The notes under the pieces are model-generated. The model was not told the DNA's origin, searched no databases, and worked only from the letters and a program-made list of their open reading frames with translations. Below are positions 6,936 through 11,918 of a stretch of 11,918 nucleotides of DNA, piece by piece. Positions within the stretch are counted from its first letter, which is position 1, and each line of letters opens with the position of its first letter. A program made the translations under genes and the position numbers. The stretch is from JAFGKM01 sp964413825. Lineage in GTDB: Bacteria; Ratteibacteria; UBA8468; B48-G9; JAFGKM01. Where the stretch lies: contig CAYPTS010000064.1 in the NCBI GenBank assembly GCA_964413825.1, forward strand, positions 1 through 11,918. Direction: 5' to 3'.

Positions 6936-7327
6936 ATGGATAGGAAAAGCTTTGGCATCGGTGCTCCGCCACAAAGATTGGCGGACTGGCGGATTTATCG
7001 CACTTCAAGACGGACGGGGTTTACCTTGCCTCTCTTGTCTACAGGGCAGATAACGTAAAAGAAAACAGTGATCAATCCAGCAAATGGTTAAGACAGCCGG
7101 TTTTCCCGTCAGTTCGCATCTATTTTCTTGATGCGGCCGGGAAGAATATAACGCCTGTAAAGGAATATGTCTGGTTCGGGGGCGCATTCAAGGAGAAGGT
7201 TCAGGAATGGACGCCTGTCAGAAGAATGCTGAAAACGCCTCCCGAAGCGGCAACGCTTTCCTTGACGATTTTCTTTAACTGCCAGGGCGATTTCTGGATG
7301 GACGCTATAAAAATAGAACAGCTGTGA
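6936..7327 (+). pseudogene. Short beta-sandwich (CBM-like) gene, frameshifted by an apparent 8-nt duplication
   Basis: A strong AAGGAGG (6923-6929) precedes the ATG at 6936, but the frame that starts there stops after 40 codons at 7056-7058. Another frame carries convincing protein from about 6987 to the TGA at 7325: DGVYLASLVYRADNVKEN, VRIYFLDAAGKNITPV, FKEKVQEWTPVRRML and a final GDFWMDAIKIEQL. Aromatic-rich strands ending in an F-W-x-D-x-I/V-x-I strand are typical of carbohydrate-binding-type jelly-roll domains; that is inference from pattern only. Deleting one 8-nt unit of TGGCGGAC/TGGCGGAT (6979-6994) joins the two frames into a single 127-residue protein starting MDRKSFGIGAPPQRLADLSH. 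No signal peptide is visible. It lies 39 nt after the ROK gene and 25 nt before the second oxidoreductase. Confidence 0.65.
6965..6994 (+). repeat. 8-nt tandem repeat within a hairpin, cause of the frameshift
   Basis: TGGCGGA occurs at 6979-6985 and again at 6987-6993, a period of 8 nt. TCCGCCA at 6965-6971 can pair with either copy, forming a 7-bp stem with a 7-nt loop for the first. Hairpin-assisted slippage would explain the gain of one unit. Because 8 is not a multiple of 3, each gain or loss switches the reading frame of the gene. Confidence 0.65.
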
Positions 7328-7352
7328 AAAAATACCGGGGAGAGGCAAGATA

Positions 7353-8426
7353 ATGAATACCGCGAAAACAATCAAAACGGGAATCATCGGCTACGGGCTG
7401 CGTGGAAAAGGCATGGCCGGCATCATAGCCGCCAACGATGCCTATCGGATAACCGCCGTCGCAGATATTAACGAGAAGAACATGGAAAGCGTGGCTGATT
7501 CACTCGGGAATGTACGGGTTTATAAAGACTACCGGGACATTCTGAAAACAGACGAGATAGAGGCGGTATTCATATTTACTCCGCAGTTCACCCACAGGGA
7601 TATTTGCATAGATGCCTTCAAGGCCGGCAAGTCCGTCTACTGCGAAAAGCCCATGGCCCTGACCGTCGAAGAATGTGGCGAGATGATAGAGTTTTCAAAC
7701 AAAGCAGGTAGGGTCCTGATGATAGGACAGCAGATGCGCTACCATGCCCATTTGAACAAAATGAAAGAACTGGTTGACAGGGGAGAGATAGGTAAACCCG
7801 TCATGCTGTGGCTGAAAGAGTTCCGCAATCCTTTTCCGGAGACGATGAAGTGGGCGTTTGACAGGAAGAAATCCGGCGGACTGCTGGTGGAGAAAAGCTG
7901 CCACCATTTTGACTTCTTCAACTGGTTTGCCGGCTCAAAGCCCTGCCGGGTCTTTGCCAGCGGGGGACAGGATGTTATCCATAAGCCCTTCGGCATAGAA
8001 AGCGACATACTGGATAACGCGTGGGTAACCGTGGACTACGAGAATGGTACACGGGCAATGCTGGGGATATGCATGTTTGCGGGACTGCCGCACCGCTACG
8101 AATCCGGGGTGGGCACTCACATGCGGGAGATGGGAGCGGCGGGCGGCAAAGGCATGGTCAGAACCGGCGGATTTGATCTGGGCAACAACGTGGAAGTCAG
8201 GTATGCCGGCAACAGGGACAGGGTTTTGCATGAGATAAAAACAGAGGGTAATATTCCCGGTCCTTTCAATGGAGACGGCAATCGCGGGATATTGATAAGG
8301 TTCGCACAGTGCATCAGGGAAGGCGTGGTTCCGGAAGCCTCCGGGGAGATAGGCAGGATGGCGGTAGCCGTGGGCCTGGCTGCGGAGAAATCGGCAGAGA
8401 CAGGGAAGGCAGTTCATCTCCCGTAA
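7353..8426 (+). CDS. Gfo/Idh/MocA family oxidoreductase (intact)
   Basis: A 357-residue NAD(P)-dependent dehydrogenase. The N-terminal Rossmann fold has GIIGYGLRGKGM at 10-21, the family EKP motif is at 98-100 (CEKPMAL), and the C-terminal substrate domain contains GGLLVEKSCHHFDFFNWF at 175-192, with the histidines and Asp expected near the substrate. Length is normal. GGGGAGAGG lies 7 nt before the ATG. It is only distantly related by eye to the broken oxidoreductase at 4513-5528, so the two probably act on different substrates or steps. Its place downstream of the ROK gene and before the C45 hydrolase suggests oxidation of a sugar or modified sugar. The substrate cannot be read from the sequence. 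Confidence 0.94.
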   Translation: MNTAKTIKTGIIGYGLRGKGMAGIIAANDAYRITAVADINEKNMESVADSLGNVRVYKDYRDILKTDEIEAVFIFTPQFTHRDICIDAFKAGKSVYCEKPMALTVEECGEMIEFSNKAGRVLMIGQQMRYHAHLNKMKELVDRGEIGKPVMLWLKEFRNPFPETMKWAFDRKKSGGLLVEKSCHHFDFFNWFAGSKPCRVFASGGQDVIHKPFGIESDILDNAWVTVDYENGTRAMLGICMFAGLPHRYESGVGTHMREMGAAGGKGMVRTGGFDLGNNVEVRYAGNRDRVLHEIKTEGNIPGPFNGDGNRGILIRFAQCIREGVVPEASGEIGRMAVAVGLAAEKSAETGKAVHLP

Positions 8427-8469
8427 CCTGAAACCGCAAAAGACAGAACAAACCGGGGAATAATTGCAC

Positions 8470-9786
8470 ATGGAAAAAATTACAATAAAAGGCACTCCTT
8501 ATGAGACAGGGGCAACATGCGGTTCCATGTTTAAGGATGTCCTTATGCAGAGAACGTCTCTCCTCTCCAAAAAAACAAGGGAACTATTCAGCCCGCAGGT
8601 TAGGGCAATGAACGACATCCTCAAGGTTTACACCCCGCACTGGCTGGAAGAACTTGAAGGCGTCCGTTCCGTCACAGGGGTATCGCCCGAAGATATAATA
8701 ATGCTCAACGTAAACAAGCCGGTAGGCATGGAAGGGGACTGTTCTTCGGTACTGTCCATAAACTCTCTCCGCGGGGGAGACAACATACTGCATAAGAACA
8801 GGGACCAGATACCGTTTTCCCAGTACTTTTTCATAAAGCAGGCGGACGGGTGTTACAAGTACACCGCGGCAGGGACCATAGGGGATTTCGGGGTGGCGAC
8901 ATTCCTGAATGAAAAGGGACTTGCCGGGGCTAATAACTCGGGTTCCATCACAATAAAAGACGAACTTTCCTCAACGGGTTTTTCAGATTGCCACCTGTTA
9001 AGGATAGTCGCCGAACGGGCAGGCAATTGCGAAGAAGCGCTGAAAGTCGTGCAGGAAATAATAAGAGGGGGAGCGTGCGGCACGGCGGGAAGCAGCCGAG
9101 GGATGATTTTCCTTTTTGCCGACAGGGATAAAGGGCTGGTGGTGGAGAATACCTCTAAAAATCTGACTTATAAATTTATAGGAGACGGCGTTCTTTTCAG
9201 GACAAACGACTTCTGCTTTCCCGGCGCGAAAAAATGGATTGACGATTCCGGCAACGGGCTGGATGCGGTCAAGAGCAGTCATACCAGGTATCGGAGAGTC
9301 GGAGAAATGCTGTCGGGCAACGATGCCGCCCCAACTCTTTTGATGGAACTTGCGAGGGACCTTGCCAACTATCCGTTCAGCATAAACAACGATACTGAAA
9401 GCCAGCCTACGATGACACTCTCGGCATACATTCACGTCATAAGAAGGGAGATGCCCGGGCTTCTCTCTTCAAGCTGGATTTGCAGCGGAAATCCGTCCTA
9501 TGCACTATTTTCCCCCTGGTATATCGGAGGGTGTTCCTCTCCCGCCGGCCAGCCGTTGAACCGGGAATTATTTACAAAAAAAATCAGGGTTACCGACCGT
9601 CACAGAGAAGAGCAGGAAAGAATTGAGTTGTCTCTCTGCGAAGAAGAGGAACGGTTTGTCAGGGAAATACCTGTAGAGATTGAAAACTTGCCGGAGATTC
9701 TTGATGCCAGGAACATGGAAATGGCTGAACAAACGGTTGGAAAATTCCCTTTCACCAGTTCTCCGTCTCCTGTCCGCATTTCTTGA
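8470..9786 (+). CDS. C45-type Ntn-hydrolase (acyl-CoA:6-APA acyltransferase-like amidohydrolase)
   Basis: A 438-residue protein resembling the peptidase C45 / isopenicillin N acyltransferase family. Members are made as precursors that cut themselves before a Cys, which then becomes the N-terminal nucleophile for hydrolysis or transfer of amide-linked acyl groups. The likely nucleophile is C91 in MEGDCSSVLSI (87-97), followed by HKNRDQ (108-113), which matches the conserved N-x-D segment, and by NEKGLAGANNSGS (147-159). A later TMTLSAYIHVI (314-324) matches the family's C-terminal core region. No signal peptide is visible. The ATG at 8470 is chosen over an in-frame TTG at 8464 because it is 10 nt from GGGGAA rather than 4. 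The gene is 43 nt after the oxidoreductase and likely shares its transcript. Its last 35 nt overlap the convergent gene at 9752-10063. Bacterial members near sugar genes have no settled substrate. Confidence 0.78.
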   Translation: MEKITIKGTPYETGATCGSMFKDVLMQRTSLLSKKTRELFSPQVRAMNDILKVYTPHWLEELEGVRSVTGVSPEDIIMLNVNKPVGMEGDCSSVLSINSLRGGDNILHKNRDQIPFSQYFFIKQADGCYKYTAAGTIGDFGVATFLNEKGLAGANNSGSITIKDELSSTGFSDCHLLRIVAERAGNCEEALKVVQEIIRGGACGTAGSSRGMIFLFADRDKGLVVENTSKNLTYKFIGDGVLFRTNDFCFPGAKKWIDDSGNGLDAVKSSHTRYRRVGEMLSGNDAAPTLLMELARDLANYPFSINNDTESQPTMTLSAYIHVIRREMPGLLSSSWICSGNPSYALFSPWYIGGCSSPAGQPLNRELFTKKIRVTDRHREEQERIELSLCEEEERFVREIPVEIENLPEILDARNMEMAEQTVGKFPFTSSPSPVRIS

Positions 9787-10063
9787 ATTCTTCGGCGTTC
9801 ATTATCTTACTCCCCCGCTGTTTCTGGAAGATTTTTTCAAGCGCAACTATCTCATCGGAAGAGAGTTCCTCTCTCCATCCCTCCAGGGTAGCGTCTTCCC
9901 ATTCTTTGTTTATTTCCTTGTCTTCCTGCCGTGTGGCAATATACCCCTCTTTCAACTTCTGTACTTCCAACTCAAATAAGGGGTATTCTTTCTCAAATTG
10001 TTCACGGAACTTTCTATCTGCCATTTTCTTTTCAAGAAGGCTCTTCTTGTTTTTCTTTTTCAT
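9752..10063 (-). CDS. Third gene of the mazEF locus; carries a copy of the antitoxin tail
   Basis: A 103-residue charged soluble protein of unknown function. Residues 14-40 (MADRKFREQFEKEYPLFELEV and following) look like the leader helices of some XRE/HigA-type antitoxins, but no helix-turn-helix follows. Residues 40-65 (EGYIATRQEDKEINKEWE, then DATLEGW) almost repeat the end of the RHH antitoxin encoded upstream. A further 38 residues (SSDEIVALEKIFQKQRG and a polar end) have no recognised match. In MazE-type antitoxins the C-terminal tail is the part that binds MazF, so this protein could also bind the toxin; that is inference. It follows mazF by 39 nt, so co-transcription is likely. No good ribosome site is seen before the ATG at 10063; an internal ATG at 10024 is an alternative. 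The 3' end overlaps the convergent C45 gene by 35 nt. Confidence 0.75.
   Translation of the reverse strand: MKKKNKKSLLEKKMADRKFREQFEKEYPLFELEVQKLKEGYIATRQEDKEINKEWEDATLEGWREELSSDEIVALEKIFQKQRGSKIMNAEEFKKCGQETENW
9895..9937 (-). repeat. Antitoxin-tail repeat, copy 1 (in the third gene)
   Basis: This 43-nt stretch matches 10480-10522 at 42 of 43 positions (G/A difference at 9920 against 10505), in the same orientation and the same reading frame. It encodes ATRQEDKEINKEWE plus one flanking base. Similarity drops quickly on both sides at the DNA level, while protein similarity extends about 10 residues further. Confidence 0.85.
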
Positions 10064-10070
10064 AGCATGT

Positions 10071-10089
10071 CTTATAGAAGCGCTATAAG
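10071..10089 (-). repeat. Perfect inverted repeat between mazF and the third gene
   Basis: CTTATAG and CTATAAG are perfect 7-bp arms around a 5-nt centre, in the 39-nt gap after the mazF stop and 8 nt before the ATG of the third gene. It may be a protein-binding site or a weak RNA hairpin that modulates translation of the third gene. No T-run follows it on the minus strand, so it is not a standard terminator. Confidence 0.5.
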
Positions 10090-10102
10090 AGAGAACGGAT
10101 AT

Positions 10103-10450
10103 CTATATCTCTATAGCAAGATGAATCATCAGAGATTGTTCGATCCGTTGAAGTTCTTCGTTGGACAAATAGCCTGTATATTTTATCAGACGTTCTTTAT
10201 CAACGCTCCTGACCTGATTACATTTTACTTTGGATGTCACGGTGAGTCCTGTAGTTGGTGACCCAAGCAGAGTTTCAAAAGGATAAAGTTTTTCTATTTT
10301 AGAAGTAATCGGCAGTACGGTTACAATGTCTGAATATTGATTATTAACGTCGTTTGAAATTATTACAGAGGGCCTTGTTTTACCTATTTCATGACCCCTC
10401 ACCGGATCAAGAGCGACCAGCCAGATTTCTCCTCTATGTGGAAAATTCAT
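10103..10450 (-). CDS. mazF: MazF/PemK family mRNA interferase toxin
   Basis: A 115-residue sequence-specific endoribonuclease that cuts mRNA at short motifs and halts growth when free of antitoxin. The family signature is clear: RGEIWLVALDPVRGHEIGKTRPSVIIS at residues 6-32 with the conserved R26, then LPITSKI at 46-52 with the active-site T/S, and QVRSVDKERL at 79-88. Length is normal and no catalytic residue appears missing. The ATG at 10450 is 3 nt after the antitoxin stop, with GGGAGT overlapping the end of the antitoxin gene, so translation is probably coupled. The cleavage motif cannot be told from sequence. Confidence 0.95.
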   Translation of the reverse strand: MNFPHRGEIWLVALDPVRGHEIGKTRPSVIISNDVNNQYSDIVTVLPITSKIEKLYPFETLLGSPTTGLTVTSKVKCNQVRSVDKERLIKYTGYLSNEELQRIEQSLMIHLAIEI

Positions 10451-10453
10451 TGT

Positions 10454-10672
10454 CTACTCCCATTTTTCCAGAGTGGCAGCTTCCCATTCTTTGTTTATTT
10501 CCTTATCTTCCTGCCGTGTGGCCTGATATCCTTCCCGCAATTCTCTGATAAGATTCAACCGTTTTTCTCTCTTGATTTTTTCTTCTAATGCCGTTGCTAT
10601 ATACCTGCTCTTGTTTGGTATTTTTTCCAGGTCTTTCTCCAAGGTGTCCGGCAATGTGATGTTCAAGCGCAT
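10454..10672 (-). CDS. MazE-like ribbon-helix-helix antitoxin
   Basis: A 72-residue antitoxin. The N-terminal ribbon-helix-helix DNA-binding domain (MRLNITLPDTLEKDLEKI, then the NKSRYIATALEEKI helix) covers about 1-40. The acidic C-terminal tail (ATRQEDKEINKEWEAATLEKWE) is of the kind that wraps MazF. The ATG at 10672 has GGGGGTG 6 nt upstream; a GTG at 10681 in frame is part of that ribosome site and is not used. It is the first gene of the operon and likely represses the promoter at 10693-10720 with the toxin. The tail sequence is repeated in the third gene. Confidence 0.92.
   Translation of the reverse strand: MRLNITLPDTLEKDLEKIPNKSRYIATALEEKIKREKRLNLIRELREGYQATRQEDKEINKEWEAATLEKWE
10480..10522 (-). 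repeat. Antitoxin-tail repeat, copy 2 (in the RHH antitoxin gene)
   Basis: Partner of 9895-9937, encoding the toxin-binding tail segment of the antitoxin. Identity at synonymous positions (42 of 43 nt in all) points to recent duplication or gene conversion rather than convergent protein evolution. Confidence 0.85.
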
Positions 10673-10686
10673 GTGTATCACCCCCT

Positions 10687-10699
10687 GTATATATTATAC
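10687..10699. promoter_or_regulatory. Putative antitoxin operator over the -10 box
   Basis: GTAT-N5-ATAC palindrome; on the minus strand it extends to TGTATA-ATA-TATACA with perfect arms. It contains the -10 hexamer, so bound antitoxin would block polymerase. The centre is 24 bp from that of the second site at 10710-10724. Confidence 0.6.
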
Positions 10700-10720
10700 A
10701 CCGTAAACCCGTATTGTCAA
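10693..10720 (-). promoter_or_regulatory. Consensus promoter of the toxin-antitoxin operon
   Basis: A perfect TTGACA (10720-10715), 16-nt spacer and perfect TATAAT (10698-10693). Such strength is common for autorepressed toxin-antitoxin operons. The TGA stop of the upstream restriction gene lies inside the TTGACA. Confidence 0.85.
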
Positions 10721-10724
10721 TACG
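10710..10724. promoter_or_regulatory. Putative antitoxin operator over the -35 box
   Basis: CGTATTGTCAATACG is a perfect palindrome with 7-bp arms around a single base. It contains the -35 box and the same GTAT-N5-ATAC core as the site over the -10. RHH antitoxins bind such short palindromes in pairs. Confidence 0.6.
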
Positions 10725-11918
10725 TCTTTTCGGCGGCGGGGTAGAGGGTATCCATGGATTGCTGGATGGATAGGGTTTTCTGGAGGGAGGAGGCGATGTT
10801 GCAGTAGTGGACGATGTCCGTGTGGGTAAGCGGCCTGCCCTTGCGGTCCTTGAGCCACTTGTCCATGACCTGGTACCCGCCAACCTGGTATGTCCACACG
10901 TCCTTTTCAACGCCCTCAAAGTACTGTGCCTTGTTGATATACACCCGCTTTTCCGTTTCCTTGTAGACCGGCTTCTCCACGGTGTTTTCGCCCTGCCCCT
11001 GGAACTTTATCGAGGTATCCGCGGGCTCTCCTTGCCGCATGAGATGCAGGTCAACGAGCTTCCTGCCGAGACCGCCTATCTTTATGAAGAGTTCCCGGTC
11101 TTTTGTGAACGGGATGCGGGGGAAGTCTATCTTCAGAAACTCCGCATATTTCTTGCGGTAGATGTTGGAGTAGAGGATGCCGTAGATGTAGTAGAAAATC
11201 TCCTCCGGCGACGGCTGTTTCCCGTAGGTCTCCGCAAGGGCTTTGAGCAGTTCAGGGCTGATGTTGGGTGTCTTTCCACTCCCTTCCCCTTCCGGATATA
11301 GATAGAGAGGGAAAAGGTAGGATTGCGTAGTTGCCTCACCACACTTTGTTTCCATAAGAAGATTCGTGCAGAAGAAATGGTCCATTTTGTTTGATTTATT
11401 GCTTCTGGCAGTAATCAATCCCAAATTTTCCTTCAGCATATGCTTCATTATCCTTTTTACAGTTCGCCACACAACCGCATCATGATAAAATATCCACCTT
11501 GTATCAAAAGGTCTGTAGAGAACAGGTAGCAAATAATTTTCCAATTCTTCATCCCGAACTTCTTGAAGTATCTCCCATGCTTTCCTGATAATCCAGCCTT
11601 TCTTTTTGTTTATCTGGAAGGATTGATGGATTTCATCATCAGAGCGGTTATCGTTCTTGAAAAGCCGTATTCTGTTGAGCAGTTGTCTTCGGTCATTATC
11701 AATAACGAAACTATCTCTGGCTGTTGTCATTCCGACACCATTTACAGGGAAAACATCTGTGATTTTGGTGTGTTTTTCGTATCCGGCGAGGAGTTTTTCA
11801 TCGCGCGGGACAAAGAGGTGGAAGCCGGACTTCGGCGAGAGTTCTTTCCACTTGATTGTTTTGATGTCGTTTTCAAGGAGTTCTTTGTACTTGGCTTCCC
11901 GCAAGCCCCAGAGGTCGG
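10717..11918 (-). CDS. Type ISP-like restriction-modification enzyme, C-terminal part (5' end outside window)
   Basis: The frame is open for about 400 codons from the right edge to a TGA at 10719-10717. The visible part resembles the C-terminal, target-recognition region of type ISP/IIG single-chain enzymes, which join nuclease, helicase, adenine methylase and DNA recognition in one protein. Signs are LLPVLYRPFDTRWIFYHD, then the LGLITARSNKS block, the YIYGILYSNIYRKKYAEFLKIDFPRIPF segment and a closing YQVMDKWLKDRKGRPL with a C-terminal helical tail. The methylase, helicase and nuclease motifs would lie upstream and cannot be checked. A TTG at 11904 is not a credible start, because DLWGL coding sequence continues through it. 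The stop is embedded in the toxin-antitoxin promoter, and the two units read in the same direction. Confidence 0.82.
   Translation of the reverse strand, partial: DLWGLREAKYKELLENDIKTIKWKELSPKSGFHLFVPRDEKLLAGYEKHTKITDVFPVNGVGMTTARDSFVIDNDRRQLLNRIRLFKNDNRSDDEIHQSFQINKKKGWIIRKAWEILQEVRDEELENYLLPVLYRPFDTRWIFYHDAVVWRTVKRIMKHMLKENLGLITARSNKSNKMDHFFCTNLLMETKCGEATTQSYLFPLYLYPEGEGSGKTPNISPELLKALAETYGKQPSPEEIFYYIYGILYSNIYRKKYAEFLKIDFPRIPFTKDRELFIKIGGLGRKLVDLHLMRQGEPADTSIKFQGQGENTVEKPVYKETEKRVYINKAQYFEGVEKDVWTYQVGGYQVMDKWLKDRKGRPLTHTDIVHYCNIASSLQKTLSIQQSMDTLYPAAEKTY

Noticed and set aside
6936..7058. Programmed -1 frameshifting or ribosome bypass in the CBM-like gene
   Set aside because: No slippery heptamer is seen in the overlap, and a simple 8-nt tandem duplication explains the frame change.
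7935..8495. Minus-strand open frame of 186 codons
   Set aside because: Antisense to the intact oxidoreductase gene, with no ribosome site or domain.
9895..10522. The 43-nt repeat pair as a CRISPR or mobile-element end
   Set aside because: Only two copies, both inside coding frames and encoding the same peptide; no spacer regularity or transposase gene.
10673..10681. GTG start for the antitoxin at 10681
   Set aside because: The GTG is part of the GGGGGTG ribosome site that serves the ATG at 10672.

Overview
This is a bacterial segment of roughly 50% GC with short intergenic gaps, sigma70-type promoters and strong Shine-Dalgarno sites. The gene mix fits an anaerobic, sugar-degrading bacterium: HypF for [NiFe]-hydrogenase maturation, two Gfo/Idh/MocA sugar dehydrogenases, a ROK repressor, a DUF234-type ATPase, a type ISP-like restriction enzyme and a MazF module. 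Nothing in the sequence fixes the phylum. No rRNA, tRNA, IS element or CRISPR array was seen.

Left block (1-4461, minus strand): an apparent three-gene operon. It runs from a good promoter (-35 at 4461, -10 at 4438) through an AAA ATPase with a DUF234 nuclease-like tail (4393-2999), an M55 D-aminopeptidase (3002-2211, ATGA overlap) and hypF (TTG start at 2201, running off the window at position 1). The promoter is covered by CTACT/AGTAG repeats that look like an operator.

Middle block (4513-9786): a carbohydrate or amide catabolic locus arranged around a ROK repressor at 5694-6896. A Gfo/Idh/MocA oxidoreductase diverges from it on the minus strand and is broken by a one-base frameshift. Downstream on the plus strand are a short beta-sandwich (CBM-like) gene broken by what looks like an 8-nt tandem duplication, an intact second Gfo/Idh/MocA oxidoreductase, and a C45-type Ntn-hydrolase (acyltransferase/amidohydrolase). 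Two similar operator-like sites 52 bp apart bracket the ROK promoter, which suggests autoregulation by DNA looping and control of both directions.

Right block (9752-11918, minus strand): a defence or stress segment. The C-terminal part of a type ISP-like restriction-modification enzyme is followed immediately by a MazE-like ribbon-helix-helix antitoxin, a MazF toxin and a third small gene. The TGA stop of the restriction gene lies inside the -35 box of the toxin-antitoxin promoter. The third gene carries a near-identical copy of the antitoxin's C-terminal tail (42 of 43 nt identical in the core). This makes a candidate three-part MazEF system with a second, chimeric antitoxin-like protein, and it is the most interesting item in the window.
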